From: Candidatus Methylophosphatis roskildensis
Lineage (GTDB): Bacteria > Pseudomonadota > Gammaproteobacteria > Burkholderiales > Rhodocyclaceae
Reading direction: 5' to 3'
Length of the DNA: 64,000 nt
Assembly (NCBI GenBank): GCA_016708905.1
Contig: JADJEV010000005.1
Span: forward strand, 1-64,000
Made by a program: the position numbers and the translations under genes. Positions 56,219 to 64,000 of the stretch are shown piece after piece; position 1 is the stretch's first letter, and every line of letters begins with the position of its first letter. The notes under the pieces were generated by a model. The model ran no database searches and was not told the DNA's origin. It worked only from the letters and a program-made list of their open reading frames with translations.

Positions 56219-56750
56219 GTACAACCCCAACCAAACAACGAATTGCAGCGCAGAGGGCATGTCACGCGCAAGGCGCGTCACTACCCCAAATCACCCAATA
56301 GTCCCGAAGCTATGACTCGGCGGGCCCGAATAAACAGCACCCACCAGAACGCCCCGATTGATTGGAGCTGCAGCCTGCTGGCTCTTGAGGCAAACACTTA
56401 CGCAGGCGTCGCCAAGTAAGGCCACAAGAACTGGCTCGAAACCCGCATGAACACTGGTTGAAATGTCGACCAATCAAGCGACTTCTGGGTAACGAATCCG
56501 GATCATCGTGAAACTTTCCTTTGCCAATGTGCCAAACGTCTTGCGAAGCGCGCTCATCAAATCGAGCAAAACCTCGATTTTCCGGACAGGCGCAAGTCCG
56601 CACGATTTGCAGTGAATCAACTCCCATACGTTGGCCAAAATTACGTCTTGACCGAATTTGCGGAACGCGAGAATCTGCCTCCCGAGTTGCAACGTCGACC
56701 GATTGATCGCTATGGGCAAGATCACGCGAAGCTATGGCGCCGTGAGCGAT
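56219..56750. other. 532-bp gap between rfbB and the PssE-like gene
   Basis: No gene can be supported. An 83-codon frame on the minus strand (56474-56725, ending KESFTMIRIRYPEVA) is open but has no recognisable content or convincing ribosome site. The interval is less GC-rich than the genes around it and probably holds a promoter for rfbB and downstream genes; I see no definite -35/-10 pair or terminator. Confidence 0.4.
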
Positions 56751-57269
56751 CTAGAATTGATTTTGATGCCCGCTGGCCCAATCCTGGTCATTGGTCAAAA
56801 AAAGTCGAAGCGCTCCTACCAATTGCGGGCTCGCGTTTGGAGAGATCTCCCTGTTCTCCGCTCCGGAAAGCATCGCACGAGACAACGCTTGCGGAAGGTC
56901 GCCTTCACTCATGGCAACGTAGATGCCCGATCGGTCCGCCAGCCATTTCGCAGTCGCGATCTGATGGTCGTTACGGGTTTCCAGCAGATCACCCCTGCGA
57001 GGCATGATTACAAGCGGCCGTCCAACTTCCAGCGCCGTCAACACAGAACCCATGCCGGCATGGGCAACCATCACGCTCGAACCGTGCACTTTGTCCGCAA
57101 ACTCTGCCGGCGAAATCGATTCTGCAAACGCCATCGATCGGGGTTTGTATTTTGTACAACCAACTTGCGCAAATACCTCAATGACACCAAGTTGTTCCGC
57201 CGCCCATGTATCCATCGCGGCGATAAGACGATCGAACGGCATCTGAGAACCTACGGTGACGAAGATCAA
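56751..57269 (-). CDS. PssE/Alg13-like glycosyltransferase subunit (donor-binding)
   Basis: The 172-residue protein starts at TTG after AGGAGG: LIFVTVGSQMPFDRLIAAMDTWAAEQLGVIEVFAQVGCTKYKPRSMAF. A GT28-type C-terminal domain has VMVAHAGMGSVLTALEVGRPLVIMPRRGDLLETRNDHQIATAKWL, the sugar-nucleotide site (HAGMGS, PR, DHQ). In the Alg13/Alg14 type this subunit carries catalysis while the partner anchors it to the membrane. Its start overlaps the PssD-like stop by 4 nt. The UDP-sugar used is unknown. Confidence 0.85.
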   Translation of the reverse strand: MIFVTVGSQMPFDRLIAAMDTWAAEQLGVIEVFAQVGCTKYKPRSMAFAESISPAEFADKVHGSSVMVAHAGMGSVLTALEVGRPLVIMPRRGDLLETRNDHQIATAKWLADRSGIYVAMSEGDLPQALSRAMLSGAENREISPNASPQLVGALRLFLTNDQDWASGHQNQF

Positions 57270-57724
57270 ATCACACCTCCTCTGAAAAGGGGCCCGCCAT
57301 CTTCGGCGAGGTGCTCCCACTGTGTCAGCCAAAGGTCACAAAAACCCCTCACTCGCCGGCCGGACATCGACATTTGCTCGACGTTCGCAATGCTGTCTAG
57401 CCAAACGGTCCTGGCACCAATCCATTTACCCATACGCAACGCGACGACGCCCGGCGCAGCCCCGGTGGATATGACTACGTCGGGCCGCTCTCGAACGACG
57501 ATCCAGCCGACCTGAATTACCATCTTGAGTAGCGCTAGTCGGCTCCATCGCGTTGCGTCCGTGACAGCATAGAAGCGCTGATGTGGCACCGACACCCGGT
57601 AGCTCGCTTGCACCGTAACATACGCAACGTCGTGCCCCTCGAAGGCAGGACGCAGACGCAGTAGCTGAACCCAATGACCACCGCCAGAGGCAACGGCAAG
57701 TATGCGTTTGGCTTTTACGACCAT
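57266..57724 (-). CDS. PssD/Alg14-like glycosyltransferase subunit (membrane anchor)
   Basis: The 152-residue protein starts MVVKAKRILAVASGGGHWVQLLRLRPAFEGHDVAYVTVQASYRV. It has the Alg14 GGGH-Q loop and a helix near LALLKMVIQVGWIVVRERPDVVISTGAAPGVVALRMGKWIGARTVWLDSIANVEQMSMSGRRV. It recruits the catalytic partner to the inner membrane. The GT4 gene upstream ends in TAATG, sharing one base with this start. Intact. Confidence 0.85.
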   Translation of the reverse strand: MVVKAKRILAVASGGGHWVQLLRLRPAFEGHDVAYVTVQASYRVSVPHQRFYAVTDATRWSRLALLKMVIQVGWIVVRERPDVVISTGAAPGVVALRMGKWIGARTVWLDSIANVEQMSMSGRRVRGFCDLWLTQWEHLAEDGGPLFRGGVI

Positions 57725-58839
57725 TACCTCCGAATATCGCCGCCGAAATTCGATTCGGCTCGCTTTGGGCAGCCGAGCTGAGCGTAGAGGTCGCCTAGCG
57801 CCGCAATCAACGTCGGCAACGCATAAGTCGAGCGCACACGCTCATGTGCCGCGACACGAAGTGACTGCCGCAGTGGAGCATGGCGGGCGAGATGAACAAT
57901 TGCCGCCGCCAAGGCGGTCGTATCGCCGGGTTGAACCAGCAACCCATGCTTTCCGTCCTCAATGAGATCGGGAATTCCGCCGACGACACATGACACAATC
58001 GGGATTCCCAACGCCATGGCTTCGAGCAACCCGACAGGAAGCCCCTCGAAATATGAAGGAAGCACAAACAGATCGGCCTCGCGCAGCAAGGCAGCCTTTG
58101 GCTCGCCGTCGACCCAGCCGGGCAGATGAATGGCGGATTCCACCCCGAGCGCCGTGGCAAGCGAAAGCACTTCCTTCTCGCCTTCATCGCCAGCAAGCAC
58201 GAATCGAAGTTGGGGACACTGGCGCAAAACCGCCGGCAATGCTCGGACCAAATCAAACACCCCCTTCTTCTCCCGCAACCGTCCGAGAAACAACACGTTG
58301 ATAGCCGGATCCCGCATGGTCGGCAACTTGATCGGAACCTCCACCGGATTGCCAACCACGACAACCCTGATGGTCGGCTCGATTGCGCAAAGCAGCGCGC
58401 GCCAGCTTTCGGTCAAAGAGATGACCAGGCTCGCCTTGCGCAGGGTCAGGCGTACCCACCACTTAGCGACCGGATTGCATTCTTCCTGGTAGAAAACGGG
58501 GAACTCCCCGCTATGCAAATGAAACAGATAGGGCACACCAAAAAGGCGCGCCAGAGCGCACAACAAAGACTTGCGCCAGAAGCTACCGCGCGACGCGCTG
58601 TGCGCATGAACGAGCGAAACCCGGTTCGCGGCGAGTGCAGTAACGAGGCGCCAAAGCGCGACCGACATGACCCGAAGCTGGGTGATCGCGCGGCGAACCT
58701 TGTACGTTTCGATATATTCGACACACCATGCGTCGAATAACCCGCCGTCGCGCAGCGTGCGCACAACTGAGGTCATTCCGCCGGGCGAATCCAGGCTGGT
58801 TCCGAGCATGAAGATTTGCGACTGCGCGTTGGTTCGCAC
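57724..58839 (-). CDS. GT4-family glycosyltransferase
   Basis: The 371-residue protein is read from a GTG (58,839) 2 nt after the previous stop; ATG at 58,809 is an alternative. The N-terminal domain has IFMLGTSLDSPGGMTSVVRTLR and VHAHSASRGSFWRKSLLCALARLFGVPYLFHLHSGEF. The C-terminal GT-B domain has NVLFLGRLREKKGVFDLVRALP, LRFVLAGDEGEKEVL, and the E-x7-E nucleotide-sugar motif in FVLPSYFEGLPVGLLEAMALGIPIVSCVVGGIPDLIEDGKHGLLV. Acceptor and sugar are unknown; galactose, mannose and rhamnose donors are all made by this locus. Confidence 0.87.
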   Translation of the reverse strand: MRTNAQSQIFMLGTSLDSPGGMTSVVRTLRDGGLFDAWCVEYIETYKVRRAITQLRVMSVALWRLVTALAANRVSLVHAHSASRGSFWRKSLLCALARLFGVPYLFHLHSGEFPVFYQEECNPVAKWWVRLTLRKASLVISLTESWRALLCAIEPTIRVVVVGNPVEVPIKLPTMRDPAINVLFLGRLREKKGVFDLVRALPAVLRQCPQLRFVLAGDEGEKEVLSLATALGVESAIHLPGWVDGEPKAALLREADLFVLPSYFEGLPVGLLEAMALGIPIVSCVVGGIPDLIEDGKHGLLVQPGDTTALAAAIVHLARHAPLRQSLRVAAHERVRSTYALPTLIAALGDLYAQLGCPKRAESNFGGDIRR

Positions 58840-58841
58840 GA

Positions 58842-59315
58842 CTACTGTTTGAAAGCGAAGTAGTCCGGCACATCCTCCGGACGCTGAGTACGCACTACGC
58901 GGGCCGGGATCCCCACCGCCACGGCATAATCCGGTATGTCGCTCAGGACCACGGCATTGGCGCCAATCGAGGCGTGGCAACCTATGCGAATTGGCCCCAG
59001 AACCTTGGCCCCCGAGCCGATCATCGTCCCCTCGCCGATCACGGGAACATCCTCATAGCCGGCGCGCCCGCCGATTGTCACACCGGTCCCGATAACCGCC
59101 TTGTCACCAATGACGGCACGACGATGAATTGCCGTCCCAAGACCCTGGTAGCTAAGGAGCACTCCTTTGCCCAATTGTGCCGAAGGTGGCAACACAACGC
59201 CAAAGATGATGCTGTTCAGCGCGCGTATCAGCCACGGAAAGAATGGCACCCGTCGCAGATACAACCATCGTGCAATTCGATACAAGTTAATCGGCACTTC
59301 GCCTCTGTGGAACAT
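58842..59315 (-). CDS. Hexapeptide-repeat acyltransferase (serine acetyltransferase-like)
   Basis: The 157-residue protein starts MFHRGEVPINLYRIARWLYLRRVPFFPWLIRALNSIIFGVVLPPSAQLGKG. It continues with left-handed beta-helix turns (GLGTAIHRRAVIGDKAVIGTGVTIGGRAGYEDVPVIGEGTMIGSGAKVLGPIRIGCHASIGANAVVLSDIPDYAVAVGIPARVV). Such enzymes in polysaccharide loci O-acetylate sugars; the serine acetyltransferase likeness is of fold only. It overlaps the previous gene by 29 nt. Confidence 0.85.
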   Translation of the reverse strand: MFHRGEVPINLYRIARWLYLRRVPFFPWLIRALNSIIFGVVLPPSAQLGKGVLLSYQGLGTAIHRRAVIGDKAVIGTGVTIGGRAGYEDVPVIGEGTMIGSGAKVLGPIRIGCHASIGANAVVLSDIPDYAVAVGIPARVVRTQRPEDVPDYFAFKQ

Positions 59316-60825
59316 TGCTCGCGTAATCGCGGCGCACCGTGCGAATACGGTTGGTCAAATCGGGCGGACCATTGGCGCGCCATGCAGCGCCGATCAATAG
59401 CCAGAAAACGAAAGATCCACGCGGGTCGGTGATCACAGCGGACGATGGCGTGTTAGCCACCAGCAACGTAAGCGCAGCAAGGCCCACAAAAGCGACAAAA
59501 AAGGATGGGGTCGCCACGGCAAACCAAGCGCGCCGCAGAAGCGCAAACCACATGGTCACGAGAGCCACTGCAACTGACAGCGCGCCAATGAAGCCAGACT
59601 CGGCAATCACGCAAGGCCAATAGGTGTCGACGATGAACAAACCCTGCCGAAACCACCAATTGCGCCCAAAACCAAGATCCCAGAACAGGCTGAGATCGAA
59701 TTTCTGCGCGCCGGCACCGCCGTACGTGCCGAGACCGGAGCCCAACGGAAAATACTGTTCCGCAATGACGATACCCGCACGCGAGAGAATCGCCCGTTCC
59801 GAAAGCGGTCTGTAATCGTCGAACAGGCCCCATTGCGCAAGCGTGTCACGCATCGGCACGTGTTCGACATACACCAAGCCAGCTACCGTCAAAACCCCGA
59901 ATACCAACCCGCTTAGCGCGAATATCGCCCAATAGCGCCGCCACATGATTGCCAGCAATAGCACCAGTACCAGGATCAGCGCGGCGAACTCCTGCCGCTG
60001 CCCCGAAGCCAGCACAAACACCAAGTAAAGGAAAGTCAGCAGTGCCCAGCGCACGCCCCGCCCAGCCAACCACTGCGAAAAGGCACCCGCCGCAAGCAAA
60101 CCGCAAACTATCGCCATATAGCCCGCGTGGAAGAATGGGCCGCGATATCGCCTGCCGACTCCTAAGAGAGGATTACCCGACATATCCGGATTCAATTCGA
60201 AGATGCGCGTGTGAAGCGAGAGTGAGACGACTTCGAGCACGAGGAACGGCACGATCGCCAACCAACTCCACGCAATCAGTTTGCGCAGCAAATCATCGGA
60301 GCGTTCGCTCCACGCGACCAGCGTGCCGAGGCCGAACATCAGCGGCCATTTCAGGTTATATTGAAGCTGCCAGAGAGCCGCGATTGCATGAGACCGTCCT
60401 AGCGCACTGCTGAGCAGTGCGATTGCAAAATACAGCGTAACGAGGGCAACGAAAAGTCGCAACGTACGATCGGTTGCCGCACGGGAAAGCACGCTACGGG
60501 TCGAAGCCCACGCCAGCGGGAACAGTACAAGTTCGAGCACATAGCCTACCGGCAGGCCAATCCGGCTGTGCAGGCCGTGTGCCGTGAGCATGACGATCCA
60601 GCCGAATAGCAGCAACCGACCGCGCCGGTCCTCGACGTGGAGGGTTCCGACATAGATCAGCCCGGGTAGTACGACGCCCAGAAGCAGCAGTCCGCCGAGC
60701 CATACCCATTGCGCGCTGCCAATCAACAGGCCGGCCAGCAGAACCGTGAGGAGCGCGAACACGATCAACGCGATCAGCAAGAAGGGCGTCGGTTGGCGCC
60801 CCGCACGATAGCTCGGTGCAATCAT
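59287..60825 (-). CDS. O-antigen ligase/polymerase-like membrane protein
   Basis: The 512-residue protein starts MIAPSYRAGRQPTPFLLIALIVFALLTVLLAGLLIGSAQWVWLGGLLLLG and has about twelve membrane helices. A large periplasmic loop (VEHVPMRDTLAQWGLFDDYRPLSERAILSRAGIVIAEQYFPLGSGLGTYGGAGAQKF) has the PLGSGLGTYG motif typical of Wzy/WaaL/EpsG-type proteins. It most likely polymerises repeat units after flipping. It overlaps the lyase gene by ATGA. Confidence 0.82.
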   Translation of the reverse strand: MIAPSYRAGRQPTPFLLIALIVFALLTVLLAGLLIGSAQWVWLGGLLLLGVVLPGLIYVGTLHVEDRRGRLLLFGWIVMLTAHGLHSRIGLPVGYVLELVLFPLAWASTRSVLSRAATDRTLRLFVALVTLYFAIALLSSALGRSHAIAALWQLQYNLKWPLMFGLGTLVAWSERSDDLLRKLIAWSWLAIVPFLVLEVVSLSLHTRIFELNPDMSGNPLLGVGRRYRGPFFHAGYMAIVCGLLAAGAFSQWLAGRGVRWALLTFLYLVFVLASGQRQEFAALILVLVLLLAIMWRRYWAIFALSGLVFGVLTVAGLVYVEHVPMRDTLAQWGLFDDYRPLSERAILSRAGIVIAEQYFPLGSGLGTYGGAGAQKFDLSLFWDLGFGRNWWFRQGLFIVDTYWPCVIAESGFIGALSVAVALVTMWFALLRRAWFAVATPSFFVAFVGLAALTLLVANTPSSAVITDPRGSFVFWLLIGAAWRANGPPDLTNRIRTVRRDYASNVPQRRSAD

Positions 60826-61661
60826 TTCGTCTCCGGCGCGGCGCCATGTCCGCTGCATGGCGTCAACGCCGACATCTCGTCAAAACCAGATTTCTGCCCA
60901 CCAACGTAGACATAATCGACATAGAGAGTCCGCTCATGCACGCCCATTGCACCCGGATGATAGAGCCCGACCTTGGGCCAGTTTCCGAGCCAGGTCTCGT
61001 AGGCATTGTACGAGTTGAGCGCTTCATAGACTTTGTCGCCGTTCATCCATATCCTGAGCGACCCCTGCCCCGGCGTAAACGACCAGTCCGCACGAACGAC
61101 GAAGCAATACCAGGTCTGCGTCCGCAGCTTGTCCAGACGAATTGTCTGGGAGGCCGAGTTCGCCTTGGTTACCGGATCGCTCCCGCCGACGCTGCGATGG
61201 TTATGGTGCAATTCGAGGTCAAGACTTCGGCCATGCGCGACGAATGAAACCGGAGGCGAGACGATCGTTGCCTTTTGACTGGTATGGAGCTGCCCCACCA
61301 CGACCGGATAAGGATGAAACTCCCAATCGGCCGGAAAATACATACTCAGCGCGTACCAGCGCACGCCGTCCCGTATGTATTCGTTCAGTGGGGAAATCTC
61401 GGTACGTAATCCGCCGAACACCTTATCGTCCGTATCGCGAACGCGGACGCGCATGACAGGCCGGGCGCTACCGGCGGGGTCCGGCACCCACGTGAGATTT
61501 GCAGGGTCGGCACTATTGAGAGCATACCGACTCGCAAAGGCGCTGCCGCTTGCGACACCACCGCGCGCCCGGTCAACCTGGGCAAGCCCCGCACCGGATG
61601 CCAAGCCCAGCATCGTCAGGCACGACATGAAGGCCCGAATATGCCACCTTAGTCCGATCAT
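60822..61661 (-). CDS. Secreted polysaccharide lyase-like protein (heparin-lyase fold)
   Basis: The 279-residue protein starts MIGLRWHIRAFMSCLTMLGLASGAGLAQVD (signal peptide). The jelly-roll domain shows FGGLRTEISPLNEYIRDGVRWYALSMYFPADWEFHPYPVVVGQLH, VSFVAHGRSLDLELHHNH, WYCFVVRADWSFTPGQGSLRIWMNGDKVYEALNSYNAYE and KVGLYHPGAMGVHERTLYVDYVYVG. That layout fits the Polysacc_lyase family (PF14099-like). A periplasmic lyase in an export locus may clear or trim chains. ATGA overlaps join it to both neighbours. Confidence 0.75.
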   Translation of the reverse strand: MIGLRWHIRAFMSCLTMLGLASGAGLAQVDRARGGVASGSAFASRYALNSADPANLTWVPDPAGSARPVMRVRVRDTDDKVFGGLRTEISPLNEYIRDGVRWYALSMYFPADWEFHPYPVVVGQLHTSQKATIVSPPVSFVAHGRSLDLELHHNHRSVGGSDPVTKANSASQTIRLDKLRTQTWYCFVVRADWSFTPGQGSLRIWMNGDKVYEALNSYNAYETWLGNWPKVGLYHPGAMGVHERTLYVDYVYVGGQKSGFDEMSALTPCSGHGAAPETK

Positions 61662-63193
61662 GTTCCTCCCCCCATGCGCATCAGCTTGCCGCAACGCGGC
61701 GGCATCAAGACGATTTCACTGTCTGACCAGATGCGGACGATGAACGCCCCACCCCATAGGGTAAGTACTGCGACGCAGGCGGCGAGCGCCAGCCCTGGCA
61801 GCCCCGGAGGAAGCGGAAGAGTCTCCAAAATGAGAACGGATATCGAGGCAAGCCCAGCGAGCCACGACAAACCCGACCAGTGAGGTCGATAAGACCATTC
61901 GGGGCTCGCCATTCGGCGCAGGACGATGACCGAGTAGCTTGCCTCCGCAATGGCGAGTAAACCGAAAACCATGCCCCATTCTCGAAACGGGATGACCAGC
62001 AACAATGCAGCGGGTGTTACCACCAGCCAGCCGCTCGCATAAACGGTATGGGATGATCGGCCCAGCGTGTGGGCAACCAAATCGGTAACGCGATGATGGG
62101 ACCACAGCACGAGCACGCCCAGCCATCCCACCAGAAGCCAGTGCGCGGACGCGTAGCGCCCGCCGCTGATAAGCGCGCACAACTCGTCGCCACGGGCGAC
62201 GCTCAGCGCGACGACCGGCAACAGAAACAGCAGATTGGCCTTGTACATCAGCCCGGCGCGAACGGAAAGGCGCTGCCTGTCGCCATCTACTGCAAAACGG
62301 GCAACCAACACCGTGCGGACAATGGCCAACAGGAACTCCATTGGCATGTACTTGCGTACCTGCTCCGACAGATTGCGGGCAAATCCGAGAGCCGCGGTTG
62401 CTTCGGCGCCGACTACCCGGCTAGCCATCAAGACGACGGCCTGGCCACCCCAGCTCAAATTTGCAATATTGCTCAACCAAGCATTGCGGCCAGCGCGCAA
62501 CATATGAAACCAGGGCGGTAACTGCCAACCCGGCTCTCGCGCGGCGGCGGCTCGCTGGCCGACAAGGTGGCGATAAAGAAACCAGCCGGCGACGGCAAGG
62601 CTCCCGGCACTCGCCAGCATTTCCGCAAACGCGAGGCCTTGCGCAGTGCGCCCTTCGTCAAGGCGGAATATCCAGAAAGCGAATCCGAGCATGGCAAAAT
62701 TCCGAACCATCTGGCTGATCTGCGCCGCGCCTTGCAGAAACAAGCAGGAGAGCAACTGATCCCGGAACACTCGACTCATGCCCTCGATGAACATCACCAT
62801 CGCATATATCTTGAATGCAGCGCCCCCCTCACCCAGACGAAACCATTCGCTGGTGAATGGCGCAAGCAGGTAAAGAATGCATCCGCCGAGCAAGAACATG
62901 CCAGCCTGAATGGCTGCAGAGTGCCAAACGAATTTCTCGAACGACTGCCCAGACATCTTCAGGCGTGCCTGCGGAATGAATACGGCTGTGACCCACTCCA
63001 TTCCGAACCCAGAGAGAACTAATCCCAGCTCGAGCAGGGCGAACGCAGCAATGTAGATTGCGTACTGCCGCTCGGGCAGCTCACGCGCAATCCACACGAA
63101 GATGAGGAATGCAACTGCCGCGTTCAGCAAACGCCCGCCCGAATATCGGACGATACTGCGCTTGACGGCCGCCTCAGAATATCTATTGTCCAC
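61658..63193 (-). CDS. Wzx-type polysaccharide flippase
   Basis: This 511-residue protein starts MDNRYSEAAVKRSIVRYSGGRLLNAAVAFLIFVWIARELPERQYAIYIAAFALLEL. About twelve to fourteen membrane helices follow the MATE/PST pattern (SWGGQAVVLMASRVVGAEATAALGFARNLSEQVRKYMPMEFLLAIVRTVLVARFAV in the middle). It moves lipid-linked repeats across the inner membrane. It begins 22 nt after epsI. Confidence 0.83.
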   Translation of the reverse strand: MDNRYSEAAVKRSIVRYSGGRLLNAAVAFLIFVWIARELPERQYAIYIAAFALLELGLVLSGFGMEWVTAVFIPQARLKMSGQSFEKFVWHSAAIQAGMFLLGGCILYLLAPFTSEWFRLGEGGAAFKIYAMVMFIEGMSRVFRDQLLSCLFLQGAAQISQMVRNFAMLGFAFWIFRLDEGRTAQGLAFAEMLASAGSLAVAGWFLYRHLVGQRAAAAREPGWQLPPWFHMLRAGRNAWLSNIANLSWGGQAVVLMASRVVGAEATAALGFARNLSEQVRKYMPMEFLLAIVRTVLVARFAVDGDRQRLSVRAGLMYKANLLFLLPVVALSVARGDELCALISGGRYASAHWLLVGWLGVLVLWSHHRVTDLVAHTLGRSSHTVYASGWLVVTPAALLLVIPFREWGMVFGLLAIAEASYSVIVLRRMASPEWSYRPHWSGLSWLAGLASISVLILETLPLPPGLPGLALAACVAVLTLWGGAFIVRIWSDSEIVLMPPRCGKLMRMGGGT

Positions 63194-63215
63194 GCAATTC
63201 GGCCTTCTAGCTGCG

Positions 63216-63905
63216 TTATGGCGTGGCAGCGCGTCCGATCAGCTTGCTTTGCTGGTCGATCGGAAGTGCGTTCAGTAACTCGGCTATGAAGCGATCGTGA
63301 AGCGCGTATTCGACGTCTCGTTGGACGCCCAGGGACGACACACGAAATATGAGGCCCTCGGGTACCTCTCCGGTCAAGCCACGTTTCAGTTGGGCAATGC
63401 GTTGGCCAAACAAGCTAGTAACGGCTTCGTCTCCAATTCGAATCCAATAGGTGATGGGTTCCTGTCGCGCCCCCGCCTGTGCGACTAGTCGCTTGGCCGG
63501 CACCATAGTCTTGCCGACCGGGATTCGCGTTTCGGCAATCTTGGTCACTAAAAAACCCTGAGCGGAGTAACAGGACTCCGGGCGATGAACGCGCAGACGC
63601 CCCGTCTGATCCCCACCATAAGCAATGGACAACATGACACGTGAGCCGGCCCGATTGATGTACGTTCTCGCAAGCGTTTCGTCATATGTTCGATTCATCT
63701 TTTCTTCCAATTCCGGTGATGGCAAGACCGGAATCACCGATTCGTCCACGTGCCAGTCCGAAAAAGATTTCGGCACCAGGGCATCGAGTCCCAGAGGCTC
63801 GCGTTGCGAAACCTGGCGCAAATCGGGCTCGAACATGACCGCACCGATGCTGGCGGAAAGCATCAGCGTTGCAATGGTGATCGATCGAACGAACCTAGCA
63901 CTCAC
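63216..63905 (-). CDS. epsI: EpsI family exosortase-associated protein
   Basis: The 229-residue protein is read from GTG: MSARFVRSITIATLMLSASIGAVMFEPDLRQ, one N-terminal helix. The periplasmic domain has VPKSFSDWHVDE, RTYDETLARTYINRAGSRVMLSIAYGGDQTGRLRVHRPESCYSAQGF and ITYWIRIGDEAVTSLFGQRIAQLKRGLTG. The HRPESCY motif with one Cys and the W near residue 50 are typical of EpsI. It normally sits next to or fused with an exosortase (XrtA/B group), whose gene would lie just past the window end. Its precise role in export is not known. Confidence 0.88.
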   Translation of the reverse strand: MSARFVRSITIATLMLSASIGAVMFEPDLRQVSQREPLGLDALVPKSFSDWHVDESVIPVLPSPELEEKMNRTYDETLARTYINRAGSRVMLSIAYGGDQTGRLRVHRPESCYSAQGFLVTKIAETRIPVGKTMVPAKRLVAQAGARQEPITYWIRIGDEAVTSLFGQRIAQLKRGLTGEVPEGLIFRVSSLGVQRDVEYALHDRFIAELLNALPIDQQSKLIGRAATP

Positions 63906-64000
63906 ACTGTATGCCTCACAACACCATCAGGGCGCTTGATCGAAGTAAATATCCCACGGCAGAGCCGGGGGCATTAGATTGTGAGCCGCTCAAAGCGGCT
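63906..64000. other. Window end upstream of epsI, with a short hairpin
   Basis: No gene can be assigned in 95 bp. AGCCGCT-CAA-AGCGGCT at 63984-64000 is a perfect 7-bp stem with a 3-nt loop and no T-run. It could mark the end of an upstream gene or lie within one. Confidence 0.3.

Noticed and set aside
56474..56725. 83-codon small gene between rfbB and the PssE-like gene
   Set aside because: No ribosome site, no homologous feature that I recognise, and no overlap or spacing typical of this operon. Mentioned only in the gap entry.
1..64000. CRISPR array
   Set aside because: No regularly spaced short direct repeats were seen. The repeats present are mobile-element copies or isolated intergenic palindromes.
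63984..64000. Rho-independent terminator upstream of epsI
   Set aside because: The 7-bp stem is perfect, but no run of T follows on either strand within the window.

Overview
The window looks like a chromosome segment of a high-GC betaproteobacterium, most likely of the Rhodocyclales/Burkholderiales type. This rests on protein character (a MoaA/FdhD/MobA/MoeA set beside DUF3305/DUF3306, BamD divergent from an RluD-like gene, an EpsI-type exopolysaccharide locus) and on base composition. It is inference, because no rRNA or other taxonomic marker is present.

Layout. (1) 1-5.5 kb: a molybdenum-cofactor and formate-dehydrogenase accessory cluster (DUF3306, DUF3305, moaA, fdhD, mobA, moeA, and a helix-turn-helix/periplasmic-binding-like protein). 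Every gene is riddled with frameshifts. (2) 5.5-7.1 kb: short dispersed repeats around a broken Phd/PIN toxin-antitoxin pair. (3) 7.1-18.3 kb: housekeeping and metal-efflux genes: rmuC, a cusC-DUF3240-cusA-cusB heavy-metal RND operon, pgeF, rluD and bamD. Several carry one or two indels. (4) 17.6-24.3 kb: an NtrC-type response regulator split by an insertion sequence, its operon partner uspA, a conserved unknown gene, and a RES/Xre toxin-antitoxin pair with a candidate operator.

(5) 24.4-47.1 kb: a dense nest of mobile DNA. It holds two copies of a 2.8-kb IS encoding a DUF4338 (DruA-like) protein plus a transposase; IS5-, IS4-, IS3- and ISL3-type elements; and a head-to-tail array of three 1.6-kb single-gene elements whose product I cannot place in a standard transposase family. 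An IS21-type element follows, whose istA is split by a three-recombinase (RIT-type) element, itself split by a fourth copy of the 1.6-kb element. Target duplications and reading-frame reconstruction let most insertions be ordered. A diverged second copy of the galE 3' end is scattered in three pieces through this nest.

(6) 47.2-48.7 kb: two AT-richer membrane-protein genes. (7) 48.8-63.9 kb: a minus-strand exopolysaccharide locus. It makes UDP-galactose (galE), GDP-mannose (manC), dTDP-L-rhamnose (rfbABCD) and a UDP-hexosaminuronate-type sugar (TviB-like dehydrogenase). It also encodes glycosyltransferases (a PssD/PssE-like pair and a GT4 enzyme), a hexapeptide acyltransferase, a polymerase/ligase, a polysaccharide lyase, a Wzx flippase and EpsI.

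Frameshifts are unusually common throughout. Some are probably sequencing or assembly indels and some may be real decay; the sequence alone cannot fully separate the two. The best candidates for something undescribed are the tandem 1.6-kb elements and the DUF4338-carrying IS.
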